DNA of 64,000 nucleotides, from the NCBI GenBank assembly GCA_013397935.1, contig VZRN01011461.1, forward strand, positions 2,339,363 through 2,403,362, in the 5' to 3' direction. Made by a program: the position numbers and the translations under genes. Shown one piece after another: positions 25,101 through 38,559 of the stretch (position 1 is the stretch's first letter; every line of letters begins with the position of its first letter). Under the pieces are notes generated by a model. It was not told the DNA's origin. It was given only the letters and a program-made list of their open reading frames with translations, and did not search any database. The DNA is from Dasyornis broadbenti (Eukaryota > Chordata > Aves > Passeriformes > Dasyornithidae).

Positions 25101-27968
25101 AGCTCTAAAGCGATCAGAAATAACAATGCAGGACCAGGAATTTTGTTGGGCGCCACTCTGAACAAAGCAAAATGCCTGATGCTGGAAATGCAGCGTCAAA
25201 ACCCCAAAGGTTTATGATCCCTTGGAGCCCAGCGCACAGCCTCAGCAGGCAGGAGCAGGGCTCCTGGGTGGAGCACAGCTCCCTGGAGTGGAGCAGAACC
25301 CATGGGGAGAATTAACACATCATCATTGATATTCCTGTTCTGAAATACCTGCAAAAAAGAGGATTTCCACCCAGTCTGAGATAGGGGACCACCTTTGTGG
25401 AAAGAGTTTCATTTTGTAAAGAACAAATGACCTTCAGCTAAAGGGCTTGGGTCACACCAACTAAGAAGTTACCATTTCCTTTGCTTTAAGCTGCTGTTCT
25501 TCCCGTGAATTTCAGTGACTGCGGATGGACCTGCACCTGCTCCTTTAACGTGAAATAAAGTGGGTTCACGTAGAGCACCTTCAGGGCTCACATTGTGTTT
25601 GAGGAGGCTGAGGACAGCAATTTTCCTCTCTTGGCTATTATTGCTTCTTGTAAGTCCCAGCCCCAAGCTGAGTTCCACAAGACAGAATCACAAAACAGTC
25701 AAATGACGCACACGCAGCGTTGGCGAAAATGGGCTGAAGGGGGCTGCAATAGGGAAACTTTAGCAATTCATTCACTTGTGTTCTGTGCAAAGAAATACCT
25801 GTAACTAAAGAATAAGGAAGAAAACATTAGTGGAGTTCTCTCAGGAATCAATGTGGTGGCAGAAATCAGACCATTACCTTCGAAATACTGAGAATAGGAC
25901 CTGAATAACCTTTTTAACCAACTGAGGACAAAGGAACTGACTCCAGTGTTCATTAGTCTAGCCAATAAAAAAGTATCACTGCATCAGAGTCTTACTAAGA
26001 TTGATGGAGATTGAGGCACAAATTTGATTTTTGTCTATGGCTAATAAAAAATCATTTACCACTTCCCAGCCAGTGCAATATCTTTGGAACTAAAACTAGA
26101 CTTGGAACTCACTCAGTGAGTATATCATGATCTTCAAGAAATATCTAAAGTTCTTCATTTATCAAAGTATTTCTGATAGTTTCCAAGATAGAAAGGTTTA
26201 AAACAGCCTTGTGACTATCACATGTGTCTTGGGGAAAGAAGGAAGAAAAGTTCCAATATCCTCAATATGTTTTTTCAGACTTGGGATTCTGTATTAAGGA
26301 CTCATATAGGCTAATTTTGTACTAATGTACTTATTTGTAGGCGTTTTGGGGAAAAAATAATGATTTACCCTGGTTTCAAAGCAAGCTCATATTTTATCTA
26401 TCTAATCATAGACTGTAATTATTTTAATATTCAGCCTAACCCTACAGAAAATCATAATTGTGAGTTTGTAAATTGTATTGTAAATTAAATTTATAATCAG
26501 CCATCTTAGCTTGATTTAAGTCTATTGTTAAATTACAGGGGCCAATGGTTTGGACTAACCATCATGGTGACTTTGTTCCTTGGGCCTGGCTGCATCTCTG
26601 TTAAAGTACCCAAAATGTGCAGGAGCCCAAGCCACACCCTCAGACAGGATGTAGTATCTCTCCTCCAACAGGAAGAAGTTAGTTAGGCTCCTAAATTTGT
26701 TTCCTGACTTTTGTTAGCTTTACCACGATGCTTTGTCCTCCTTTTCATCAGAGACTGCAGGCAAACAATTTTGTTTTTTCAGCACCGGTTCTTAGCAAAC
26801 TGTACAAAGTATAAAATGTAAAGTTGCAAGTCATATCAGTAAGATCAAAGAGCAAATAATTAATGAATGGCTCATTGTATTGCCCAAGTGAGGCTGTCCT
26901 TGCTCTGGAGCTGCACAGGTGGCTGGCAGCAACGAGGCACCCTCTGCTCAGCACTGACAGAGCTGCAGGAGAATACAGGGCAGGTTCAGTGCAGCCCTGC
27001 CTTTTTCTTCTTGCTGCCTTAGGTTATTATTTTCATGGACCTTGGCACTGTTCTGAAAGCTAGAACACAATGAAAATAAATATATATGCAGCAGCTGTAT
27101 GTTTCCTGTTTCATCTTCAGAGAATGGATATTGTCACAGATAAGGAGGAGAATATAAATCATAAAATCATTCGAGTGTGTTACCTTACCAGTGCCATCTC
27201 TTTGCTACTGCACTGTCTTCCATGGCACTGATTCCCTTGGTTTGGAGGAAAGCAGCAATTTCTGCTTCTCACTTCATCAGCTGTCTAACCAGGCAAGGTT
27301 TTAAACCCCCAAACACTGTACTTGAAATTCTAGATCTGCTGAATACAATGCAGAATTGCCATAGCCTTCCCTGAAACCGAGAATTTGTATTTTAAAGCAT
27401 GAATCTAAATAGGGTGGAGGGATTTTTCTTACAGCTTTCTTGTAGCATCCATTTTTAGCATAAAAGCCTCCGATGAGATCCCATTCCATACTGGCAGAAG
27501 CTGCACCATCTCTCAGTATCAAAACAGGACCCACCCAAAAGATCTTACAGATGGGCAAGACAGACTGACAAGGAGTATTAGAAAAGTACTGCTGTGTTAC
27601 CAGTTCCTGCTGCGTGTCTTCCTAGCAGCACAGAGTTCTTGAGTGAGATCTTGAAGTCAAAACTGTCTTAAGTATGAATGAAAAAGTTTCATCTGAAATT
27701 ACAAATCAGCTCTTCAGCATATCAGGCATAGTTCCTTTGATATCAATGACCTAGCAAAGAATTACTTCAGCTGAATATACCTGACCTGTTCATCCTTTGA
27801 TTTCACAATGGAACCGCTCAGGCACTGCCAGGGATCCTTTCCTTCCAGGTGTGTGGGGCACTGCAGGGGATGCCCTCCCTCCTGGCCATGGGGAGGAGGG
27901 AGCACATCCACAGGAAGTCTGCCCACGAAGCAGAACTGGCTCAAATGTGCATCTAGTGTTCTCATATC
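22141..27968. other. Non-coding stretch, nothing recognised
   Basis: No gene, named repeat or RNA gene was recognised. The stretch is AT-rich, and all open frames are short and without familiar motifs. Confidence 0.5.
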
Positions 27969-28017
27969 AAGCACTGGATGGTAATAATGGTAAGCACTGG
28001 AAATAATGGTAAGCACT
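27969..28017. repeat. Short imperfect tandem repeat
   Basis: The word aataatggtaagcact occurs at 27983-27998 and again at 28002-28017, a period of 19. A third partial unit (aagcactgga) starts at 27969. Confidence 0.8.
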
Positions 28018-28905
28018 TCTGTCCCCAAAGTAAAGCTTACAATGTCTCATAAACTACCAAAGGAGGATGAATGCAGATGTAAAAAAAATTCTGTTTGATG
28101 GCCAGAGGATTCTGTGAAGGCTTCTGCTGCTGGAAGCATCGAGTGGGAGTAGTCCATGTTTGCAGATCTACTTCTCGTTCTCTGTGATGGAGAGAAGAAA
28201 CACTCAGAGATGATTCCTAAAGTAGGACTCAGCACCCAGGATATTCCCCCATACGTCAAAAGTGCTGTTTAAAGTCTCACATTGCAGTGTTATGATGTCT
28301 GAGTATCTTTTTATTTCTTTTCTTCTCTAACAAGCACTGATAGACCAAGTCCTTTCTTTGGCACTAGGACCAGATGGAGTTTCTCTGCTCTTGCGTTGTC
28401 TGCTTAGCTGGGATCTGGCAAGGCTCATCTAAAGTGCTAAAAAACCAATAAAATCTATTCAACTCTTGGTTCCTCTTGCAGACTAGAGCCATTGAAGTCT
28501 TTTTGCTCTGAGGCCATAACCCCTCCAAGACAATGACTTTGGTCACTAAACCTTTTCTAAAAGTGCCAGAAGAAAAGAAACACAACTCACTTATGTGATG
28601 ATCTTGTAAATTGAGCTGTTTCATGTTATTCTGAGGGCAGAAATAGCAAGGCTGCTGTTTCATTGCTAGTTCCATTTGGCTAGTGAGAGGCAGTGAAAGG
28701 CAGGCCACGTGGCCATTTGTCTTGTTTTATGGCTTGAAAACTTGCATTGAGCTACGGACGGTTCTGATTGCTTTCATCTTTATGGGGGTTGTTAATCTAA
28801 GGGCAGAGGTTGCATATCCTTACTTTAAGCATTGATGAAAAGAATTGACTAAAACCCAGTTGTTCTGAAGTGGTTTAAAGTGTCACCCATTTTTCACTGC
28901 CCCTC
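28018..28905. other. Non-coding stretch, nothing recognised
   Basis: No gene or repeat family was recognised. The 114-codon minus-strand frame at 28364-28708 has no familiar motif. Confidence 0.5.
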
Positions 28906-28924
28906 TTTTTTTTTTTTTTTTTTT
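28906..28924 (+). repeat. Homopolymer T19, acceptor-like pyrimidine tract
   Basis: Nineteen T follow a short C/T stretch (gcccctc) and precede ctgtag then g. Together these form a textbook-strength 3' splice site tract, and also a likely length-variable site. Confidence 0.9.
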
Positions 28925-28930
28925 CTGTAG

Positions 28931-29640
28931 GAATTCTGAAATCTATTCAGATCGCATAAAGTCCAAACAAAGGGAAGCCAAGTGTTTTAGTGCAGTGCCC
29001 AGCATGCCTTGCAGATGGGTTATAATAAGATGAGAGCTGTCTTTGTCAGAGCTGAATCCATACTTTTCATGTACAACCTTTACAAATTGTGCCCATGTGG
29101 CAGAGTTTGAATTACTTTTTTTACAGCTCTAGAAAACAAATGCAAAAATCTTTCAAGTGCATTCAAAGTCATTACGGTTCTTTGCTGAACTGAATCAATT
29201 GTCGTAACCTCTGTGGGTGTGTAAAATATGAAATTACCATCACTCTCGTAGTCTTTCTGAGTTTGTAAATTAGAAGGAATTGATTATAGGTGCTTTTGGA
29301 AAGGACTCTGGTGTATTAAAAGTGTCTTGATGACAAACAACAATATATTATTTGTAAGATCTTGCTTGATGAAACTGTCTTGTCCACTAATGGCTGTTTG
29401 TCTTTGTTATTGTTCTGACTTGCCTTCTAACAAATTGATGTGTGGGCTGAGATTTATCATGTGATGGCTGGAGGAAACAGGAGACTTTGCCCATTAAAGT
29501 GGTTGTAATACTTGTTTTATTTGATCATTTCAGATATTTCGAAGTTAGTTAATGTCAATATTTTCCAGTGTAGTCATTCTGTCCCCAAGAACCAATTTTT
29601 ATAAATAGTTGCTGTAAATTTATTTTTAAATTAATAAAAT
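28931..29640 (+). other. Candidate terminal exon with 3' UTR, or conserved non-coding block
   Basis: The sequence directly after the strong acceptor-like tract is open in one frame for 33 codons (peptide begins NSEIYSDRIKSKQREAK) and stops with TGA at 29031-29033. About 600 bases of CpG-poor, repeat-free sequence follow, and then AATAAA at 29633-29638 in a T/A-rich setting with a GT/T-rich stretch after it. This is the layout of a last coding exon plus 3' UTR. I do not recognise the peptide. The 600-base stretch also has SOX-like words (acaacaatatat near 29337 and ctttgttattgttctg near 29402), so a conserved enhancer without any exon is an equal alternative. Confidence 0.25.
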
Positions 29641-31049
29641 AGTCTGGTTTTCACTCTACCTATTCCTCTATTCACATATTTTGTTCAGAAGTTCTATAAG
29701 TTATGTTGCAGCATTTTTCTTAATGTATTAAAATTATTCCATGGTTTGCTATTTTCTTATCTCTTTTTTTGTTTGTTTGTTAGTTTTCTGTCATATTTTG
29801 AACAATCTTAATACATATACTGGAAAATAATTCTTTGATTTGGGCTTTGTAATGTTTTAATTCTAAACCTTCAGCTTCTTATTAAAAAAATGTGTTCTGC
29901 CTGATTTTATTAGAACTGAATTGCTGTTCATTCATTTTCCAGTGCACAAATGGCATCTCATGTTTTCATTTGGCACTATGAAATACAAGGAAAATGGAAG
30001 ACAAAATGGGAGAGAGCTGAAATCATGTATGTTGATATTTTATATACATACATATGTATAATTGCAGTTTGGTTTAAAGTTGGGCTGGTTTGGATTTTGA
30101 ATAGTTGGATACCGATAATACTTAGAGAGAATATCCATAGGTGAAAACCTGCTTCTCTGCCTTTTTTTTTTAACAACTCCTGCCTTTCTCTGAACACCAA
30201 CTAAGTGACCATGTGAGCTTTGACACACTGACCCATTCTGGTAATTCTTTATGGGCTGTTTGCCCAAAGAAGTGCAAAGAAATTTCATGGGCCATAAGTA
30301 AATTAATACAACAGAAATGTCTTTTAGAAATAATTATATCATTAAATATATATTTTCCATGTTCTCCACTGTGATGCAGTAGGACCTTATACATAGCTGT
30401 GGGATTATGATTTACATCCTGTAAAAGCAAACTTTAGGAACTTTGAAACCACACATTACCTTGCTGTAGTTTAATACATCCTGTGAATCCTCACAGCAGA
30501 AGAGCCAAAACTATCCACGGGGAGATGTTAACTTGGACATCATGGGATTTCTCAGGGTTAGAATCACATTTCGTGCATCACATCGTTGGGAATCAGCCCT
30601 GTTGAAAATTCCCGGTGGTAACACCAAGGGGTTAGGATATAAAAGACTGAACAACAATACTTGGAAGGAACAGAGAGAAATCTGCTCTGTGCCATATGGG
30701 AAGTCTAAGATGTGTCAGGTTGTTAAAGATGATATTCCCATGTTTTTCATTGAAGCTTTTGGAGGGAGATGTAATGGGAATAGATGAACAGAGGAGTATG
30801 GTTTTCATCAGGTGGGTTTTCTCTGTGTTGGATCAATTGTGTGTGTGTGCATCAAATGACTGCATATATGTTGTGTGAACATATGCAATGCATTTAGTTT
30901 TTCACAGACAGAAAAATAGCTGTTACAAACTGAAATGAGGCATTCATTAAGACAGGAATTAGTCTTAGAAGAGTACAGTGTATGTTTGAATTTGACAGGG
31001 AAGGGCTTAAAGACAGTTGCAACGGCAACAAAGGGAGGATCTTGTCACT
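29641..31049. other. Non-coding stretch, nothing recognised
   Basis: AT-rich sequence with a small palindromic TACATACATATGTATA-like word near 30044-30060 and a short GT tract at 30839-30849. No gene or repeat family was recognised. Confidence 0.5.
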
Positions 31050-31545
31050 GAATCATAGAATTGTTCAGGGTGGAAAAGACCTCTAAAATCATTGAGTTCC
31101 CCCAGCACTGCCAAGGCCGCTACTAAACCGAGTTCCCAAGGGCTACATCTGTGTGGTTTTCAAGTCCTTCCAGGGTTGGGGACTCCACCACTGCTCTGGG
31201 CAGCCTGTGCCAACACTTGATAACCCACTCTGAACCTCCCCTGGTGCAGCTTGAGGCTGTTTCCTCTTGTCCTATCGCTTGTCTCTTGTGAGAAGAGTCC
31301 AACCCCCACCTGGCTACAACATCCTTTCAGTAGAGAGTGATAAAGTCTCCCCTGAACCTCCTCTTCTCCAGGCTAAACACCCTCAGCTCCCTCAGCTGCT
31401 TCTCAGTCTTGTGCTCCAGACCCTTCCCCAAATCCTTTCCCTTCTCTGGACACACTCCAGCCCTTCAATCTCTGTCTTGTCATGAGGACCCCAAAACTGA
31501 CCCCAGGATTCAAGGTGCAGCCTCACCAGCGCCGAGTACAGACAC
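31050..31545 (-). mobile_element. CR1 LINE, 3' end, minus strand
   Basis: The left edge reads aatcatagaattgttcaggg, which is the reverse complement of the CR1 3' terminus (the ATTCTATGA unit). Rightwards follow the usual reverse-complement landmarks in order: gactccaccactgctctggg near 31180, cagcttgaggctgtttcctc near 31248, gtctcccctgaacctcctct near 31347, cttctctggacacactccag near 31441, and gaggaccccaaaactgaccc near 31484. This copy is much better preserved than the one at 21.2 kb, so it is younger. It is 5'-truncated at about 31545. Open frames inside it are accidental. Confidence 0.96.
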
Positions 31546-31728
31546 TTTTAATGCTTCCTTGGCATTGTAAGCTGACAAGGCAGTGAAAATGGTGACAGGT
31601 GGGGCTTTTACAGATCTACTAGGAACTGTGCCAAAATTCAGACAAGTTCTAGTTCAAATGGCAGCTTGCGCCCTCAGATGACAAATTATACCTGGTCAGC
31701 ACAAGAACTGAAAACAAGCATGACAACC

Positions 31729-31812
31729 TTTTTTTTTTTTTCTACCTCTGGGTTCTTTATGAAACCAAAATACTGCTTTCTTGGAGTTTGTTTGGGGAAA
31801 AAAAAAAAAAAA
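31729..31812. repeat. Inverted pair of homopolymers, T13 and A15
   Basis: A run of 13 T (31729-31741) is separated by 56 bases from a run of 15 A (31798-31812). The two runs could pair, and both are likely to vary in length. Confidence 0.85.
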
Positions 31813-34800
31813 CACCACAACATAAACCAGCAGCAGTGATAAATGTCCAGGCCACTAAGTCCAACTGACCAATTCAGAGGGGTCATCCAGGTGTTCTTGT
31901 CAAGGAACAAATAGATGATGCTTCCCTGCATGATCCTTAGTTACTCCACGCAGTGCCTCGCTGAAAAATTTCAGCATGTAATAGCTGTCACTCCTTTCAA
32001 AACCGTAAGCCTGTGATGTCTTTATATAGTGCAGCAGTGCACTGTGGCAAGCTTTATGGTTTTGACAATATATGCCTTTGCTCTTCTTTAAAACAAAAAG
32101 GGTATTGTTGAAATCCCTGTGGCTTTATTACATACAAGTGGCAAGCTCTTTACTTTTTCAGTAATCCACATCTGTCAGCCACTGCTTACGAGATAGCCCA
32201 GGGGTTATCTGCCCTTTGTTATTGCTGTGATTCCTTTCATTCGTTTGCTTGCCCAATTTAATAACAAGGAGAGATCCAGCTTCTTGATGATTTTGTTGGC
32301 ATAACACCAAGCTCATCGGCACTTAATGCCAAGGCAGTGCTGTGGTTGCAGCTCTGTGTGTTGGAAGCTGCTATATTGGGTCAGCATCTTTGCTGAAGCA
32401 TCTTGCTGTTTGGTTTATTCTTTGTTCTTCCTCTGTTGCTCAGTAGTTGTTGTGCAGCAGCCATGTGGGCTTTATCATCTCAGAGAAATGTTTTGTAAAG
32501 CAACAAAATTTCCTCTGAGTGTAATGAACCATTCTGTTATGTGAATTTTGGGGTTTTGTCTGTCTAAATGTTTTAAATATGAGGGGATACCACTGCTGTA
32601 GTTCCTTGTTGCCTACCAGCATGCAGGAAAGCTGTGATACATAAATAACAGATGCAGAAGAGAACAGAGCAGAAAATTGCCAATTAAAGAACATTGTATA
32701 ACAACTCCTCCATCTGGGTCACCAGCAGGGTTTGAACCCAGAGCGTGCCCTGCTGCAAACACGGGGAGGCTGACAGCCTCTTCTGCAGCACCCGGGGAGA
32801 GCCATCAACAATAAACCTGCTCTCACTTGTGCTGCTTCCCTGCTGGGGATGGCCAAGGAGGAGTTTCTCACTTAAGTAGCACCACGCAATAAAAATTTGG
32901 CCAGTTTGTTTTCTAGTGCAGTCACAGCAAAACATCTCTCCAGACAATCGTTTCCTGACATTTAGCAGGAATGGGTTTTTCCTTCCACAGGTGCAACCAT
33001 AGTAACTAATTTCTTTTTCTAGAAGTGTTGATGTACATTGAGTTGATGATGTGTGAATGTTTCCCACCTTCCTGCAGGTGCTGTTGCTCACCTTCATGAA
33101 CGTTTTTAGCTTTGCTGATGGGTACCTACTCCTTTCTGGCTGCACTGTTTAACAGCCATCAGCAGGCTGCCTAAGAACAAGCAGCTGCACGAAAAGTACT
33201 GAAAAAAGGAGTGTGAAAGGCATTTCCCTTCCTCCCACATGTACCGTCCTGTCTGTAGTGCTTTACAGAGATTGCTGTCTTACAGAGGGGAGTTTCCTGT
33301 AGTCATTGGTGCTGGGGATTTCTCTGATTCCACAAAAACTGATCTGGACACTGCTGGTAATGGTTATAGACAAAAACTAAGTCACCCACCTGTTTCTTTC
33401 CAAGAAGACAAGCAGTCATCAGTCCTGCAAAACAGATACACTTCAAACTGCCAGTTTCTTGTCTGGGGAATGCCAGGAAGTAACTCTGCTACCCGTGCTT
33501 CCCACAGCCCTGATACACTGACAGACATCCCATCAGGTAACCCCCAAACCATCTCCTCCTGACAGAACTGCCCTTGAGTGCCTGAGCAGCTCTCAGAGCG
33601 TGGGTTGGGTTGCTACACTGAGAGTGGGGGCAATGCTTTTCACACTCCCCTCAGAAGAGGGTTCCTGGCACATCAGAGGGGAAGGTTCCTACAAATCCCA
33701 GTGTCAGGCTGAATACAAGGACAACTTGGCAGTTGTACACCAGCAGAGGTGTTAGCCTTCATTGTCAGCTCTCAGAGTGATTTACAAAATAATTTTAAAA
33801 ATTCATGAGCCTCCTTCTTTATAAAGCATTGTTGTGAAGTTGAATGTTTTATTACACAAGGCAACCATCATTCACTGCTAGGGAAGGGTATGTGACTGCT
33901 GTTTTGAAAGGCCGGGATGCTGGGATGGTTGGTATTGGAGAGAAGGAGTTCTGGCACTGTGTTTAGTGACTAATTACCTCCATAACACTTTCAGACCTGG
34001 ACCTTCTAAGAAAGGACTCCTGATGTTCAGACCAGTTTTTCAGACTTCCTTTCTGTGTGCGCACCATGGCTGTGATATTTTTTTTTCTTTAGTCACTTTT
34101 TTCCTTATGATTATTAATTCATTCTCATAAATTAAAAGCTGCTGTAGTTTGAAATATCTGTCTTCAAGGTCAGGTGCAAGTTTTCTATGTGGTTCATTGT
34201 GACTGTAGCTGCCCACCCAGAGCAGAGCAGGGCAGCACAGCTCTACTGAGCTTTGCAGGCAACTCCTTCTCAGTCAATAATAAATAAACACAGTGGAAAA
34301 GAAAAGCAATTAGTTCCTTTTTTGTAGCAGTGAAGTAATACCAGAATTACCTTTGCAGATAATAGGCTCTAAGCTTTGTCCTGAGTTTGCAAGACCTCAG
34401 GATCAAGACCTGTCAGGCCCACCTTGTCTGATCTCTACCTGGTCTGCCTCTGCTTTACTTGGTTTAGCTGGGATGGCAATTTCTAGAATTGATCAGGAGT
34501 CTGTCTCTGGTTTTCCTTTGTTTGTCTGTGATGAAGATTGCATTTTTATACAGACAGTAGTAACAAGCAGGTGTTCTGGGTAGAATGGGATATTTATGAC
34601 TCCAGCACAAGGATGCAGTGTAGAGAAATACAGGCTTGCTATGACAGCAGGGATGAGAAGGAGGTGCAGGATGCAGCAGGGAGGGGTGAAAACATACAAT
34701 ATAAGAGATGGGGTACAGAATTGACTCTGGAGACACAGCAGCTGTAAACAATTCACTAGTGATCAGTTAAAAAACATGCAAGATGGTCTTTGTCCTCTTT

Positions 34801-37800
34801 ACCCACAAACAAGAATTTGACTGTAACATATTCTACATTACTGTGTGATCTTGCAATAAGAAATAAAATGCTTGCCTGCCATGTTAAGAGGTGACTGGCA
34901 GCTATGCAAACCTGCTCACGACACTAAAATCCAAAGCCCCAAGGATAATTTAAAAATTACTGCCACATCTCCATGAGTCATGTAAACCCACTCAGCTGCA
35001 CTGAATCAAACATGTTCTGGTCAACTAGAGCTTGAGCACAGCCCGTGGAACAGGATTAATCATGATAAGGACCATAGCTTGGGTTTTATTTCTTTGTCCT
35101 TTATTGGAAAAGCAACCTTTCCCCTACAATTTATTAGTTTAAAGCCTGGTATTGACCTAAATTTGAGATAGTATTGGCAGAATATAACTCTGTGCCTCTG
35201 TGGTTACTTACAGCACAAACACCTGCACATTCTCATTTTTCAGCATGTCAGTCCTATGCTTTGGGCCCCAGCTGAGCCCCCTCAGCTGCCCATCCACTGG
35301 GACTCCCACCCCGGGGCAGCCACCCCAGGCTGGCACAGACCAGTCCAGCACTCCCCTGGCAGGATTCCCTCTCCCCCTAGCTCAGGGGATGGGGACCCTG
35401 CTGGCTTAGTGCTCTGAACACGGCGTGTTAAGCACTGGAAAATGGGTTCTTGGTCAGTCTTCAGGGAACAGCACTGGCTGCATCCTCTGAGTTTTATCAT
35501 TCCTGCAGACAAGGTGCTGGTTTTAAGCAGGTCTGTACCAGCCTGTTTGTGTGCAGCAAAGGGGTTGTTTGTGAGCTTTTGTTAACTACTCCAAGAGCTC
35601 AGGTGATGGCACAGTAAGATTTGACAATGATCAGAGTCTTCACTTTGTTTTTTTGGTAATTGAAACTGCTAAACATCCCCTCTAAGATTTTCTTTTATTA
35701 TTTCTGACCTTTGCAATACTTGAGCTTCAACAGCCAGCCAGAAGAGAGGTGCATCTCCCCAGGGCATGGGCAGGCTGACAGCGCTTGAGGTACTGAGTGT
35801 TAACATTTCACACTTGAGAGACCTGGGTCTCCTCGGTCCCTGCTTCCTGCCAGGAGTGAGAGATGTGGTCTGTATTAGCATCTGATGCTGTGGTGAACTG
35901 TGAAAGCAGGTCCTTGGAGTGCCCTGATGCTGACATTGCTCACGAGAGCTGTCGGGTGCTGGCAGCTACACGGCCTCTTGTAATACTGAACAGGATCCCG
36001 TGGTTATGGTGAGGTAACAGGAGACAGTCATAAATCAGCATTCCTGGGTTTTAGCATGTGTTATACACCACTGATTTCAGCTGCTGACCACTGGTCCAGG
36101 CAATCTGCTTGTGAGGATGACAACAAGCTCATTAAAGCTTGAGGGAGGAAGGACACCTGCTTAAATTTTGCTTTAAAAGGGACAGTGACCACTCAATTAT
36201 GTCATAACTACGGAGGGCAGAAGGTTAGCAACAGGCTGTGAGTACTCTTAATAGGGCAAATGTCCCATCAGGTCGATAAAAAAGGCAGAGAGAGAAGCAT
36301 CTAAATCACAGTTTCAGCAGGAACAGCACTCTTTAGAAAAGACTGCAAAATAGATTCACTGAACATGAAAGTGTAGCCAAAGCAGGGCCTGTTGCACTAT
36401 GGAGTGTAAGCATATTAAGCAAGGTGTTATTAACCTGGACATGCTAAAATAGCATATTTTGTGACAATGTGTAAGTATGCCCCAGTGTAACACCACTAAT
36501 TAAATAAGCAACAAACACACAAATCTAAACAGAGATGTAGAAATAATGTGTAACAGCAGACCTACTATTGGGGAATTGTATACTTGCACAAATGGAGGTA
36601 CTGGGAAAAAATGTGTATACAGTAAAATCTGCAGGAAAAAAGGGTATAAGAGGGTGGGAAAGTCGTATGGTGAAACAAAAAGGGATACATATGTTTTGTG
36701 TACATATTTATGTGTGTGTGTATAGACCACACAGAACAAGCAAAAAAGATGTCTGGTGAAATCAGAGTCCCAGTCCTCTTGAAAATAATAAATGGCCAGA
36801 AGAAGATTGGAGCTGCTTTTGGAGAGCTGAGGTGTGAGCAGAATCACAGGAATGATAAGAAAAGAAAGACAAAGAAGAGCTCATGGGCTTGGCCACCCTG
36901 AATCAGTGTTAGCTACTTGCACCACCCTCATGGTAGCTATACACTCACAGCTAATTTAGAATAAGATTCTTCAGGGCTATTATGAATACTAATAACTAAC
37001 CTATCTTGGTAGTGGATGTTGATCTGGTGTTGCTCTGAAATTTGAAACTGGCCTGATCTCTCAGTCTTTCAAACCCACCCATCCCACGGATCTCTTCATT
37101 GCCTGGTTACTACATGCAAACACAGAGGATATGTGTGTGGATTCGGTTGCTTGAAAGGAGAGAGAAAAAAATCCAGGACATGAGTTGCTCTAGCCTTGAA
37201 AGCCAGGTCAGAGGCTCTGGGATATGGCCCATGGCAAGTTCAATTACACAGCTGAGGAAGGCAGGCAGAAAAGATGCCCTGCCTTAAGTACTGACCACAG
37301 CCAGCAGCAGGGGCAGCCAAAAAAACCCCTGTAGTTTCTGATCCAGAATCAAAGGTTTCTCTCCACTCCTCTATTTTTCCACCAGCTGCTCAGCCTCTCT
37401 CCACTTTAGCTCCGAGCACTGTGATGAATGCTGCTCATTGCAAGGAGATGTAAAGAAGGGCACATCCCCTGCCGAGGTCCCTGGAATTGACACCTTCTGT
37501 CTCGTTAGAGACCCCATCAAAGGTCAGCCTCTGGAACACAACAAACTTGGGCTTTTGTGCCACCGATTTGCAAGTGGAGAAAGGGAGGATCAGTGATGCC
37601 ATGGGCACAAATTAGAGATCTGCATTTTCAAACTGGCAGTGTCCTGCCCTTCAGGAGTTCCATGTACCATAATATAACGTGTAATACGTATAATACTATT
37701 TTAAGAATGTATGTTATATATCAAAAGCATTTAACGTCCCTCTTCAATCCATTCCTCTGCCTCCTTTCTGCTTAATTTTTCTACCCCAGCACAGATTCTG

Positions 37801-38559
37801 AAACACTGAGCAGCTGGAGAGATCTTTTAGATAACTGCAATATTCAACCTGTCATATAAATATTCTCATAATTCGTGTTCTCTTTGCAAAATTGCTCTCA
37901 TCTTGGGCAAGTATGAATTTTTATATCTGTAACAGTTATGCATTTTGGGTTTCCTTTGTAAGAGCTACTGTTTGAATTGGGAATTGGCCACCAAGACAGC
38001 GGTTCTCTACATGCAAACTGAGCTCTCATTTGTGTTTGGGACACCTTCAGATTCCCTTTCTACCCAGTCCTGTGCAGGGTACCCCACCTCTCAGACACAC
38101 TTGCTCAGCACAGATCTTGTATTCATTCAAGATGCATGTATGTACTCAAAAATGTTCAGGGTTCTTCCCACCACGGGTGGGTATTATTTTCACGGAAGTC
38201 TCAAGCCGGTTAAACTGGTTGGTACCTCTGGCAAAAGGCCCAGGTATTGCTGACAGGCCGAGGTGGCAGCACCTGTGTGGGGACATGCACACCCCCATGA
38301 GCTGGCAGGGGACTGCAGAGCTCTGGGCCCATTGCCCACGTACAGATGCTCTGCCTGTTGCCATGATTGCAGGGATCACAAAGATACAACATTTCTAGGC
38401 ACCGTACTTAGGGATAGACACAGGACCCCTCTGCTGTGTAACCGTGCATCTCCAGAGGGAGGAATGAGTCCCTCGTGTGACATCTCCCTGCATTTGCCTT
38501 CCTGACAAACTATTTTGCAAGTGTAGAGAGGAATGCTGCTCTTTATTCAGTCACTTATT
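31813..38559. other. Non-coding stretch, nothing recognised
   Basis: No gene was recognised. The 153-codon minus-strand frame at 32684-33145 is long, but it has no familiar domain and no usable splice or promoter context. The stretch near 35255-35405 is GC-rich with few CpG sites. A GT/TA-rich microsatellite-like segment lies near 36699-36722. Confidence 0.5.

Noticed and set aside
32715..32800. tRNA-like B-box word (gggtttgaaccca) on either strand
   Set aside because: The palindromic word alone is suggestive of a tRNA-derived SINE, but I could not fold a tRNA around it or find a matching A-box at the right spacing.
32684..33145. 153-codon minus-strand open frame
   Set aside because: No recognisable domain, no convincing splice or promoter signals, and no evidence beyond length, which is within chance in this composition.
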